Shown: positions 1 through 7,110, counted from the first letter of the stretch. The stretch is DNA of 9,194 nucleotides from an uncultured Bacteroidota bacterium (GCA_903835145.1 CAILMA010000108.1:1-9194), one strand, 5' to 3'. Numbers and translations: made by a program. Notes: a model not told the origin generated them from the letters alone.

Positions 1-61
1 CGTGATTGTTGAAATGTTTTCTGTTAAGGTCGTTTTATCATTATTTACTAAACTTGTTTTG

Positions 62-69
62 TAGCTTTG
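62..69 (+). promoter_or_regulatory. candidate Bacteroidota -7 promoter element (TAGCTTTG)
   Basis: TAGCTTTG matches the Bacteroidota sigma-ABfr -7 consensus TAnnTTTG exactly. It lies 28 bp before the GTG start at 98, which would give a short leader of about 20 nt. No clear TTG is found at the expected -33 distance, so the assignment rests on the -7 box and its position. It would drive the membrane protein gene, purQ and probably the genes after them. The rest of 1-97 shows no supportable gene. Confidence 0.5.
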
Positions 70-97
70 CCGCGTAAGTTTAGCCAAAATATTCTGC

Positions 98-1081
98 GTG
101 CTTCGTATATTTAAAAATAATACTCCATTTACTGTTATTATCTTATTCATTTTTACGCTATTGGTAAAACTGCGCGTACTGCTGTCGCCGATTGCCCCTG
201 TTGCGTTAGAGGGTCATTATTTTTACAATTACATTCTAAAATTTTTACATTTTTTCTTTCAGGATGGCGCATTTTCCTACACCCTATTCAGCGTCATACT
301 TTTGTTTATCCAGTCGCTTTACCTCAATAATATTGTAATCAGGCACAAACTGTTTCAGCGCAATTCCTATATCGCTGCGTTTGTGTTCCTTTTGCTTACA
401 TCCGTCTTTCCCAGGTATAGCTATTTCAGCGAAACGATGCTGCTCAATTGGCTGCTTCTTGGAGCCATGGACATTATGTTTGGCTTTTCTAAAACCACTC
501 AGCCAAGAAAATTAATATACAATGCAGCATTTCTCTTTTGCCTGGCATCGTTGTTTCAGTTCACCGGATTGGCCTATTTTATGTTGCTCATCGCCGGGCT
601 CGTTTTATTTCGTCCGTTCAATACCGGCGAGTGGTCGGTGGCCTTGCTTGGGTTCACAACGCCTGTGTATTTTCTTGTTTGTATTTTATTTTTAACCGAC
701 AGGTTGTATTTATTCACCAAGTGGCCGCATATTGGCTTTTCAGTAGGTGCTATTTCGGGGCCACCTTTGTACTTTATCATCACATTGTCGGGCATTGCTG
801 TTTTGCTCGCAAGTGGTTTTTTTGCTATGCAGCGCAATGTTGCATTGACCAATATTTACATCAGGCGAGATTGGATAGCGGTATCATTCTACCTTATAAT
901 TTCGGCTATGGTTGCCTTTGCAACTGATAAATTTGTTGCAAGCGCATGGTTAATAACCGTTCCTGCATTAAGTATTATAGTAACACATGCACTTGCGTTT
1001 GAAAAAAACAAACGTTTTAGTAACTTTATCTTTTATTTTTCACTTATTTTTCTTGTATTTTGCCTTTGGGCTAATAAATAA
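98..1081 (+). CDS. polytopic inner-membrane protein, DUF6427-like
   Basis: This 327-residue protein is mostly hydrophobic, with about nine or ten likely membrane helices (roughly residues 11-28, 60-77, 91-105, 113-129, 142-169, 179-200, 223-243, 258-277, 282-300 and 308-324). Short basic or aromatic loops join them, and there is no soluble domain. The opening MLRIFKNNTPF and the loop FRPFNTGEW (171-179) resemble Bacteroidota proteins I know as DUF6427, some of which are loosely annotated as beta-carotene monooxygenase-like without evidence. The GTG start is preferred because it yields this family-like N-terminus and sits just after a -7 box. The stop is 6 bp before the purQ ATG, so the two genes are probably cotranscribed. 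I see no catalytic motif, and the molecular function is unknown. The family name is from recall and less certain than the membrane topology. Confidence 0.8.
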   Translation: MLRIFKNNTPFTVIILFIFTLLVKLRVLLSPIAPVALEGHYFYNYILKFLHFFFQDGAFSYTLFSVILLFIQSLYLNNIVIRHKLFQRNSYIAAFVFLLLTSVFPRYSYFSETMLLNWLLLGAMDIMFGFSKTTQPRKLIYNAAFLFCLASLFQFTGLAYFMLLIAGLVLFRPFNTGEWSVALLGFTTPVYFLVCILFLTDRLYLFTKWPHIGFSVGAISGPPLYFIITLSGIAVLLASGFFAMQRNVALTNIYIRRDWIAVSFYLIISAMVAFATDKFVASAWLITVPALSIIVTHALAFEKNKRFSNFIFYFSLIFLVFCLWANK

Positions 1082-1087
1082 CTATTG

Positions 1088-1780
1088 ATGAAATTTGGAA
1101 TTATTGTTTTTCCGGGCTCTAATTGCGATAGAGATATGATGCACGCACTGCGTGATGACCTTAAGCAGGAAGTTGTAATGCTTTGGCACAAAGACAAAAG
1201 TCTTGACGGTTTTACTACTGACGATTGTATCGTTCTTCCCGGTGGTTTCTCTTATGGCGACTATCTTCGTTGTGGTGCGCTGGCTCGTTTTAGCCCTATG
1301 ATGGAGCAAGTGATTGCATTTGCCGCTAAGGGTGGAAAGGTGCTGGGAGTTTGCAATGGCTTTCAGATACTGTGCGAGGCTGGTTTGTTGCCGGGAGCAT
1401 TGTTGCAAAACGACAATCAGAAGTTTGTTTGCAAAAACGTATATATAAAAAGTGAAAGCGCTAAAAACCTGATTGGCAGGACTGTAGGCACTAAGGCACT
1501 TAAAATACCTGTAGCCCATGGCGAAGGAAGGTACCACGCTGATGCTGCAACGCTTAAGCAACTTAATGAAAACAACCAGATTATTTTCAGGTATTGCGAC
1601 GAACATGGCGAAGTGCATGTAGGCTCAAATCCAAATGGTGCATTAAATAACATTGCCGGCATTTGTAATGCAAGTCGGAATGTTTTTGGCATGATGCCTC
1701 ACCCGGAGAGAGCTTGCTCTGACGCTCTTAATAACATTGATGGTAAGAACATACTATTAGCACTCAGTCATTTAAATTGA
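1088..1780 (+). CDS. purQ: phosphoribosylformylglycinamidine synthase, glutaminase subunit PurQ
   Basis: PurQ is the class I glutamine amidotransferase subunit of FGAM synthetase. It hydrolyses glutamine and passes ammonia to PurL, which converts FGAR to FGAM in the fourth step of purine synthesis in the cytoplasm. The 230 residues cover the whole family length. Visible motifs are the N-terminal strand and FPGSNCDRD (8-16), PGGFSYGDYLR (51-61), the nucleophile elbow VLGVCNGFQIL with Cys89 (85-95), AHGEGR (143-148) and the catalytic MPHPERA with His205 and Glu207. The start is the ATG at 1088. A TTG one codon upstream would only add a Met, and PurQ proteins begin MKFG. A free-standing PurQ implies the three-part PurS/small PurL/PurQ enzyme, whose other genes are not in this window. 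It is tightly spaced after the membrane protein gene and 21 bp before the first DsbD-N gene. Confidence 0.96.
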   Translation: MKFGIIVFPGSNCDRDMMHALRDDLKQEVVMLWHKDKSLDGFTTDDCIVLPGGFSYGDYLRCGALARFSPMMEQVIAFAAKGGKVLGVCNGFQILCEAGLLPGALLQNDNQKFVCKNVYIKSESAKNLIGRTVGTKALKIPVAHGEGRYHADAATLKQLNENNQIIFRYCDEHGEVHVGSNPNGALNNIAGICNASRNVFGMMPHPERACSDALNNIDGKNILLALSHLN

Positions 1781-1801
1781 TTTTAAACCAACCAAAACAA
1801 T

Positions 1802-2284
1802 ATGCCAGTAAAGCGCCTTAAATGCCTGTTATTGATTTTAATATTTGCCGGAGTAGCAGCTCCGGCTTTTGCACAAAACATTCCCAGCCCGGCAAGGTGG
1901 AACTGGACTTGCAAAAAGTTGGCAGAAAATAAATACGAATTGGTTTTTCACCTGGAGTTGAAAAAAGGCTATCACATCTTTGCAGATGACGATACACATG
2001 GCATCAAACGAAAGAAAGGAAATACCATTATGGTCCCTTCTTTTAAGTTTGATAATACAGGAGAATTCGAGCTTGAAGGAACAGTAAGCTCAAAAGGAAT
2101 ACTGGAAACCAAGAAAATGAAACACCTGGGGCTTGTAAATTTATACACGTACAAAGTGTTGTATGTCCAAAATCTTAAAACCAAGCCAGGTACTCGGGTT
2201 TCTGGAAGTTTTACCTATCAGATTTGTACTGACGAAGAAGCAATGGAACCAATTACTGAAAGATTCGGGATGGTAATTAAATAG
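1802..2284 (+). CDS. secreted DsbD N-terminal-domain-like protein lacking the second redox cysteine
   Basis: This is a 160-residue protein with a signal peptide (basic start, hydrophobic core about 8-22, cleavage after AFA at residue 24, Gln25 first in the mature form). The mature part resembles the periplasmic alpha domain of DsbD. It has W34, KKL, YEL (45-47), KKGYH (54-58), a middle beta region and FTYQICTD (138-144 region). It is the most diverged of three consecutive copies here. The DPGGDGT loop of its two neighbours is replaced by a charged DDDTHG-type loop. At the C-terminal redox motif it has Cys142 but Ala147 where the others have the second Cys, and the following PP is gone. It therefore cannot form the internal C-x4-C disulfide, and the usual electron-relay role is doubtful. 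A binding or scaffold role, or a mixed-disulfide trap, is possible (inference). It starts 21 bp after purQ, suggesting cotranscription. Confidence 0.82.
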   Translation: MPVKRLKCLLLILIFAGVAAPAFAQNIPSPARWNWTCKKLAENKYELVFHLELKKGYHIFADDDTHGIKRKKGNTIMVPSFKFDNTGEFELEGTVSSKGILETKKMKHLGLVNLYTYKVLYVQNLKTKPGTRVSGSFTYQICTDEEAMEPITERFGMVIK

Positions 2285-2412
2285 GTGCATCAACCTACCC
2301 GATCCCAAGTGGTACCAAAAAGTTAAAAAAGTCGGGGTGAGCAAAAACCGATTTGATTTTGCGTTATTATTGCTTAACAGTATATTCAATTTAATTGCTC
2401 AACTTTTTCCAT

Positions 2413-2877
2413 ATGAATAGGATTGCAGTTTCTCTTGTTTTGTTTTTCTCATATCTATTCATCACCTCAATAAGTTTTGCGCAAGACGATCTTGATAAAA
2501 GCAAGTGGACTTTTGAGGCCAAGAAAAAGGCGGGCAAAGAATATGAGCTGATTATTCACCTGAAGCTCGAAAAAGGATGGCACGTTTATGCCATGGACCC
2601 TGGTGGTGATGGAACATTAATACCCGTAGATATTAAATTTGAGCCCGCCAGTAATGTGAAATTAAAAGGCAAAATTGCGGAGCATGGAAAGCTGGTGAAA
2701 GAAAATGTGGAGGCTTTTGGCGGTATTGTTAACTACTATATGAATACTGTTGACTACGTCCAGCTTGCAGAAGTGACTGGCCCGGCCACCATAAAAGGAA
2801 CATATACCTATCAAATCTGCACCGATAAAACCTGTTTGCCGCCGACTACAAAACCATTTTCTATTACAGTTAAGTAA
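2413..2877 (+). CDS. secreted stand-alone DsbD N-terminal (alpha) domain protein
   Basis: From the ATG at 2413 this is 154 residues: a signal peptide ending SFA|Q (cleavage after residue 23) and one DsbD alpha domain. By eye about half of the mature residues match the alpha domain of the dsbD product that follows, including KW-x-F, YEL, KGWH-x-YA, DPGGDGTL (62-69), YTYQIC and CLPP. Cys136 and Cys141 form the C-x4-C redox pair. In E. coli the same domain takes electrons from the membrane part of DsbD and reduces DsbC, DsbG and the cytochrome c maturation thioredoxin CcmG. A separate copy would be a soluble periplasmic acceptor or donor that can be charged by, or compete with, the tethered one (inference). 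The TTG at 2395 would add six residues before the basic n-region and is not preferred. It lies 75 bp before dsbD. Confidence 0.88.
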   Translation: MNRIAVSLVLFFSYLFITSISFAQDDLDKSKWTFEAKKKAGKEYELIIHLKLEKGWHVYAMDPGGDGTLIPVDIKFEPASNVKLKGKIAEHGKLVKENVEAFGGIVNYYMNTVDYVQLAEVTGPATIKGTYTYQICTDKTCLPPTTKPFSITVK

Positions 2878-2897
2878 ATCTTTTTGAAGTTTTTACG

Positions 2898-2915
2898 ACA
2901 CAGATTATTCTGTGT
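2898..2915 (+). other. perfect 7-bp hairpin between the stand-alone alpha-domain gene and dsbD
   Basis: ACACAGA, loop TTAT, TCTGTGT is a perfect inverted repeat that begins 21 bp after the stop at 2877. A short T-containing run (TAGTTTTAG) follows. The stem is A/T-rich and the T tract is interrupted, so it would be a weak intrinsic terminator at best. It may instead be an attenuating or mRNA 3'-end-stabilising hairpin that sets different levels of the upstream protein and dsbD. Confidence 0.4.
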
Positions 2916-2952
2916 TAGTTTTAGACCTCTAATATATTAAAGCATAGTTTTC

Positions 2953-5058
2953 ATGAAGAAGTCCTTAAGTATCATTCTTTTAATTGGTCTGACTTTCCTT
3001 TCTTTTTTTGCAAAGGGTCAAATGGTTAAAGATGACAGTAAGTGGTCATTTGTAGCTAAGAAAATAAGTGGCGACAAATATGAGCTTATCGTTCATGCGA
3101 AGATACCCAAAGGATGGCATATCTATGCTTTGGACCCGGGGGGCGATGGTACGCTTACTGCTACAAAAATAGTCTTCAATAAATCGGGAAATGTAACGCT
3201 GATAGGCGGAGTAAAAGAAAGGGGCAAACTCGTAACAGAAACTATTGACGGTACTGATGGCCCGGTACATATGTATAAAACTGATGTTGATTTTGTACAG
3301 GAAGCCGTGGTTAAAGGGTCGGCAAAAATTACGGGCGTCTACACTTATCAGATTTGTAATGACTTGATGTGCCTGCCACCGAAGGATAACCAAAAATTTT
3401 CAATTCAAATTGGTGATGCTGCAACCGTTGATACCCCTAAAGAGGTAGTTGCTGTTGATACAGCAAAAAAAGACACGTCAGCTGCCACGGCCAGAGCAAG
3501 CACTGATACATCAAAAACAACAATAACCGACGATAACGTAGCTGCAAAAAACAAGGATGACGAACAGAAAAAGTCGCTAATGTGGTTGTTTTTTGCAGCT
3601 TTTTTAGGCGGACTTGCCGCAGTACTAACCCCATGTGTTTATTCTATGATTCCAATTACTGTAAGCTTCTTTACCAAGAGAAGTAAGACAAGAAAAGAAG
3701 GCATCAGGAATGCGCTTTATTATTCGTTGTCTATCATTATCATTTTCACCGTACTTGGTGTTTTGGTTTCGGCCATTTTCGGCTCGTCAGCTCTTAATTC
3801 ACTTTCTACGAACTGGATTGCAAATCTTGTGTTCTTTGTTATATTCGTAGTTTTTGGTATTTCTTTTCTGGGTGCTTTTGAAATCACCCTACCCTCTTCC
3901 TGGACATCAAAAACTGATTCTAAAGCCGGAGTCGGAAGCTTCAGTGGGATTTTCTTTATGGCGCTCACGCTGGCTATTGTGTCCTTCTCTTGTACCGGAC
4001 CTATTGTGGGACCATTGCTGGTTGCAGCAGGTAAAGGCGGTATCGCTGGCCCTGCAGTTGGTATGTTTGGGTTTTCAATTGGCCTCGCTCTACCCTTTGC
4101 GCTTTTCGCCATTTTTCCCGGTATGCTCAACAAGATCGCATCGTCAGGCGGCTGGCTGAACCAAGTTAAAGTAGTTCTGGGTTTTGTAGAATTGATGTTG
4201 GCTTTGAAATTCTTATCAAATGCAGATCTTTCTCAAGGTTGGAGATTGCTCGATAGGGAGATTTTCATTGCTGTTTGGATAGTTTTGGCTATCCTTATAG
4301 GTGTTTACCTTTTAGGAAAATTAAAACTTTCGCATGATGATAAACCAGCCGAGAATATTTACGGGCAGGAATATGTTTCAATATTCAAATTATTTCTCTC
4401 TATAGCGGCCTTTTCTTTTGCAGTTTATTTGTTCCCCGGTATGTGGGGTGCGCCACTTAATGGCATGAGCGCTTTTTTGCCCCCTATTGGTACTTTTGAG
4501 CAGTTTGGCGGAAGTGCAAATTCAAACCCTGACCCAGCACCTAAAGATGAAAACAGCCCTGTAAAGTATGTTGCGGAGATGAAGATTTACGAGCCGCCTG
4601 TTGTGAAAAACCTTGGACTTGTAACTTATTTCGACTATGATGAGGCTATTGCGGTTTCGAAACGGTTAAAAAAACCAATTATGCTTGACTTTACCGGCAT
4701 TAATTGCGTAAACTGCCGAAAAATGGAGGCACAAGTATGGTCAAACCCTGAAGTTGCTAAACGCCTAAAGGAGGATTTCATTGTTGTTTCTTTGTATTGC
4801 GATTTTAGTAAAATAGAATTGCCGAAAAAAGAACAATACCATTCAAAAGACCTGAATGCCGATGTGGTGACTTTGGGTAATAAAAATCTTGATTTGCAGG
4901 CCTCTAAATTTGGGTCGGCTTCGCAGCCATTCTACTTCTATGTTGATGAAAATGGAAACAAGCTGGCTGATGCTGGTTACTCATATGACCCGGATGTGCA
5001 AAAATTCGTTAAACATCTTGATAATGTGAAAGCAAAATACAAACAAACGCATCCATAG
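2953..5058 (+). CDS. dsbD: thiol:disulfide interchange protein DsbD, full length
   Basis: DsbD carries reducing power from cytoplasmic thioredoxin across the inner membrane to periplasmic thiol proteins. The 701 residues hold all three modules. A signal peptide (1 to about 22) leads to the alpha domain (about 25-153), with Cys135 and Cys140 in YQICNDLMCLPP. A low-complexity Thr/Asp/Lys/Ala linker follows (about 155-207). The membrane domain has about eight helices (208-232, 256-277, 289-308, 331-352, 364-388, 403-421, 438-455, 476-496), with Cys228 in LTPCVYSMIP and Cys347 in FSCTGPIVGP as the transmembrane pair. After a second linker (about 515-552) comes the C-terminal thioredoxin-fold domain, with Cys585 and Cys588 in GINCVNCRKME and a likely cis-Pro659 in SQPF. 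An additional Cys616 (SLYCDF) lies in the last domain. The order and the three cysteine pairs match E. coli DsbD. It is preceded by two stand-alone alpha-domain genes in the same orientation. Confidence 0.96.
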   Translation: MKKSLSIILLIGLTFLSFFAKGQMVKDDSKWSFVAKKISGDKYELIVHAKIPKGWHIYALDPGGDGTLTATKIVFNKSGNVTLIGGVKERGKLVTETIDGTDGPVHMYKTDVDFVQEAVVKGSAKITGVYTYQICNDLMCLPPKDNQKFSIQIGDAATVDTPKEVVAVDTAKKDTSAATARASTDTSKTTITDDNVAAKNKDDEQKKSLMWLFFAAFLGGLAAVLTPCVYSMIPITVSFFTKRSKTRKEGIRNALYYSLSIIIIFTVLGVLVSAIFGSSALNSLSTNWIANLVFFVIFVVFGISFLGAFEITLPSSWTSKTDSKAGVGSFSGIFFMALTLAIVSFSCTGPIVGPLLVAAGKGGIAGPAVGMFGFSIGLALPFALFAIFPGMLNKIASSGGWLNQVKVVLGFVELMLALKFLSNADLSQGWRLLDREIFIAVWIVLAILIGVYLLGKLKLSHDDKPAENIYGQEYVSIFKLFLSIAAFSFAVYLFPGMWGAPLNGMSAFLPPIGTFEQFGGSANSNPDPAPKDENSPVKYVAEMKIYEPPVVKNLGLVTYFDYDEAIAVSKRLKKPIMLDFTGINCVNCRKMEAQVWSNPEVAKRLKEDFIVVSLYCDFSKIELPKKEQYHSKDLNADVVTLGNKNLDLQASKFGSASQPFYFYVDENGNKLADAGYSYDPDVQKFVKHLDNVKAKYKQTHP

Positions 5059-5068
5059 TTTATCAATA

Positions 5069-5111
5069 GCCGTTGTTGAGCCTGCTCAGACAAAGTATGA
5101 AACGGCCGTTT
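5069..5111 (+). other. nested inverted repeats after dsbD, possible weak terminator or operator
   Basis: In the 113-bp spacer after dsbD, GCCGTT (5069-5074) can pair with AACGGC (5101-5106). A small TGAG-CCTG-CTCA hairpin (5077-5088) lies inside that loop. The right arm is also part of a 12-bp perfect palindrome, AAACGGCCGTTT (5100-5111), so two alternative structures are possible. Only a short T run follows (TTTT at 5109-5112), so terminator function is uncertain. A binding site for a dimeric regulator of the next gene is an alternative reading. No good promoter box is seen before the ATG at 5172. Confidence 0.3.
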
Positions 5112-5171
5112 TGCGAGTGGTCTTTTATTGCCTCATAGTCATTCCCCGCTTTTAGGATAAAACCCTGACGC

Positions 5172-6737
5172 ATGATTAAAAATATATCTATTTCTTTACT
5201 GCCGTCTCAGGCAGCCAATGCTGACGACCTTAAGAAAGCAATAGCTGACGAATGTGCCGTAGGTGCTAACCGTATTTCAGGGTTCGAGATTCAAAAAAAA
5301 TCGATTGACGCCCGCGCAAGACAACCCAAGGTTTTAATTGCCGCTCAGGTATTTATTGATGAAGCCATAATTCCAAAACCAGCGTTTGATCCAGATTTAC
5401 AAAATGTTGCCTCTGCTCCACCCGTGGTTATTGTTGGCGCTGGTCCTGCCGGACTTTTTGCCGCCTTGCGTCTCATCGTACTCGGTATAAAGCCAATAGT
5501 TATAGAGCGTGGCAAGGATGTAAGAAGCCGTCGCCGCGACCTTGCCGCACTCAATAAAGAAGGTGTAGTGAATCCCGAGTCCAATTATTGTTTTGGCGAA
5601 GGTGGTGCAGGCACTTACAGCGATGGTAAACTTTATACGCGCTCTACTAAAAGAGGAGATGTTGGCAAAATCTTGCAATTGTTTCATCATTTTGGTGCAG
5701 ATGAAAACATCCTTTTCCAGGCACACCCTCACATTGGCACCAATAAACTACCGCATATTATTACGGCTATCAGGGAGCAGATCATTGCTTGCGGCGGTGA
5801 AGTACTGTTCAATACGAAGCTGAAAGACCTATTGCTCGATGGTGATACCGTAAAAGGAATAGAAACATCTGAGGGAATCAAGATTCAATGCACAGCAGTT
5901 ATCTTAGCGACAGGGCATTCTGCCAGAGACATTTTTACCCTTTTGCATCACAAGAAGATACTCGTTGAGTGTAAGCCCTTTGCACTCGGTGTGCGCATTG
6001 AACACCCCCAAATCTTAATTGACCAGGCACAATATCATTGTACCTCTCGCGATATTTTCCTGCCTCCAGCCAGCTATTCACTGGTGGCTCAGGAGTACGG
6101 CAGGGGCGTTTTCTCGTTTTGTATGTGCCCGGGCGGTATTATTGCACCCGCGGCCACAGCGCCCGGGGAACTGGTAGTTAATGGATGGTCTCCTTCAAAA
6201 AGAAACAATGCTTTTGCCAATTCAGGCACTGTTGTAGCAGTGGATGAAAAAGATTTTGCTGCATATAAGTTCTACGGTCCATTGGCAGCTATGCATTACC
6301 AGCAGATGGTGGAACAAAAGTCATTTGCTGCCGGCGGTGGAAAACTCATGGCACCGGCTCAGCGGCTTGTTGATTTTACAAATAATAAAATTTCGGGCAC
6401 CCTGCCCGAATGCTCTTATATACCTGGACTGAATAGCGTATCACTCAAAGAGGTTTTACCAGCAGAGGTATCTATTGCGTTGCAAAGTGCCATGGTTGAC
6501 TTTGGAAAGAAAATGAAGGGATACTATACCAACGAAGCCGTAATGGTTGCTACGGAATCACGAACGAGCTCACCAGTAAGAATACCAAGAGATAAAGACA
6601 CGTTACAGCATATCCAGATAAAGGGGCTCTTCCCTTGTGCTGAGGGTGCCGGCTACGCAGGCGGCATAATCTCGGCTGCTATAGATGGCGAGCGCTGTGC
6701 TGATGCTGCAGTCGCAGTATTGAAAAAGAAATCCTGA
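5172..6737 (+). CDS. FAD-dependent dehydrogenase (COG2509-type NAD(P)/FAD oxidoreductase)
   Basis: This is a 521-residue cytoplasmic flavoprotein with no signal peptide. Residues 1 to about 80 form a small alpha/beta domain with the family signature KKSIDARAR (42-50). The FAD-binding Rossmann motif VVIVGAGPAGLFAALR (85-100) follows and ends in an acidic residue at IER (111-113). Other family motifs are FGEGGAGTYSDGKLYTR (141-157), LATGHSARD (245-253), FCMCPGG (316-322), NGWSPSKRNNAFANSG (337-352), AGGGKLMAPAQR (387-398) and the C-terminal FAD contact PCAEGAGYAGGII (488-500). Proteins of this family are widespread, and their substrate is not established as far as I know. Length and motif order are complete and nothing looks broken. 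It stands 113 bp after dsbD behind possible hairpins and converges with the next gene, the two stops being only 4 bp apart, so transcription from the two sides may overlap. Confidence 0.9.
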   Translation: MIKNISISLLPSQAANADDLKKAIADECAVGANRISGFEIQKKSIDARARQPKVLIAAQVFIDEAIIPKPAFDPDLQNVASAPPVVIVGAGPAGLFAALRLIVLGIKPIVIERGKDVRSRRRDLAALNKEGVVNPESNYCFGEGGAGTYSDGKLYTRSTKRGDVGKILQLFHHFGADENILFQAHPHIGTNKLPHIITAIREQIIACGGEVLFNTKLKDLLLDGDTVKGIETSEGIKIQCTAVILATGHSARDIFTLLHHKKILVECKPFALGVRIEHPQILIDQAQYHCTSRDIFLPPASYSLVAQEYGRGVFSFCMCPGGIIAPAATAPGELVVNGWSPSKRNNAFANSGTVVAVDEKDFAAYKFYGPLAAMHYQQMVEQKSFAAGGGKLMAPAQRLVDFTNNKISGTLPECSYIPGLNSVSLKEVLPAEVSIALQSAMVDFGKKMKGYYTNEAVMVATESRTSSPVRIPRDKDTLQHIQIKGLFPCAEGAGYAGGIISAAIDGERCADAAVAVLKKKS

Positions 6738-6741
6738 AATG

Positions 6742-7110
6742 TTACTTTTTATTGTTCTGCTTAGTTGTAGCACATTCCACTCTTAAAATTAAATCAGACT
6801 GTTCTGTTTCCCGCTCCACAACTACAGGCAGGTTTTTAAGCTGCGACTCGCGCAGTAAGTTCAGGTATTTCTTTTTGTCCCGCGATGTTGATATCCGGTA
6901 AATGCGCTGTGAGCGCGAAAAAGAAACGGTATAGAATTTCTTATCGGCAACACTTATGTGCAAGCACGTAAAAGTATCTTTTACATGCTTTGAAATCTGC
7001 TTGCTTTGTGCCCAAGATGAACACAACATGAAGCAGAAAAAGGCACACAATAACAGCCTGCTTATAATAGGATTGACTTTCCTGGTTTGGCTAAAATTAA
7101 TTAAGGACAT
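6742..7110 (-). CDS. small secreted basic protein, propeptide-like partner of the adjacent protein glutaminase (tentative)
   Basis: This 122-residue protein has a signal peptide (basic region 10-18, hydrophobic 19-33, cleavage SWA|Q after residue 34). The mature form is about 88 residues, strongly basic, with two cysteines (Cys49, Cys113) that could form a disulfide. The ATG overlaps the last 10 bp of the glutaminase gene in another frame, so translation is probably coupled. Seen directly: residues 60-74 have Y-x-V-x-F-x3-Q-x-I-Y-x2-S. The glutaminase pro-region at 77-91 has Y-x-V-x-F-x3-Q-x-I-F-x2-S with the same spacing. In both, a Lys/Leu-rich helix and a short V-x-V strand follow. The YLNLLRES...PVVV stretch (82-98) also recalls the propeptide of the Chryseobacterium enzyme as I remember it. 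I infer a free-standing inhibitor or folding helper for the glutaminase. No known family name is recognised, and chance similarity of a short beta-alpha-beta element remains possible. Confidence 0.7.
   Translation of the reverse strand: MSLINFSQTRKVNPIISRLLLCAFFCFMLCSSWAQSKQISKHVKDTFTCLHISVADKKFYTVSFSRSQRIYRISTSRDKKKYLNLLRESQLKNLPVVVERETEQSDLILRVECATTKQNNKK

Noticed and set aside
2..64. Short open frame ending at TAG 62-64 as the tail of an upstream gene
   Set aside because: Only about 20 codons are visible, without recognisable sequence; the TAG is part of the promoter-like box, and the stretch cannot be told from spacer.
1085..1087. TTG upstream start for purQ
   Set aside because: It adds only one residue before the ATG, and family members begin MKFG.
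1082..1618. 178-codon open frame on the - strand across purQ
   Set aside because: It lies wholly antisense to a well-supported purQ, and its translation shows no family motif or signal peptide.
2341..2362. GCAAAA/TTTTGC inverted repeat in the 128-bp spacer
   Set aside because: The 6-bp stem is A/T-rich with a 10-nt loop and no T tract, so it is expected by chance in such sequence.
2395..2412. TTG upstream start for the stand-alone DsbD-N gene
   Set aside because: It would put six residues ahead of a normal signal peptide; the ATG at 2413 gives the standard n-region.
2945..2952. TAGTTTTC as a -7 promoter box for dsbD
   Set aside because: It ends directly at the ATG, so transcription would begin inside the gene.
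3720..4133. 137-codon - strand frame inside dsbD
   Set aside because: It is antisense to the membrane domain of DsbD, and its Pro/Ala/Lys-rich translation is a by-product of the codons for hydrophobic helices.
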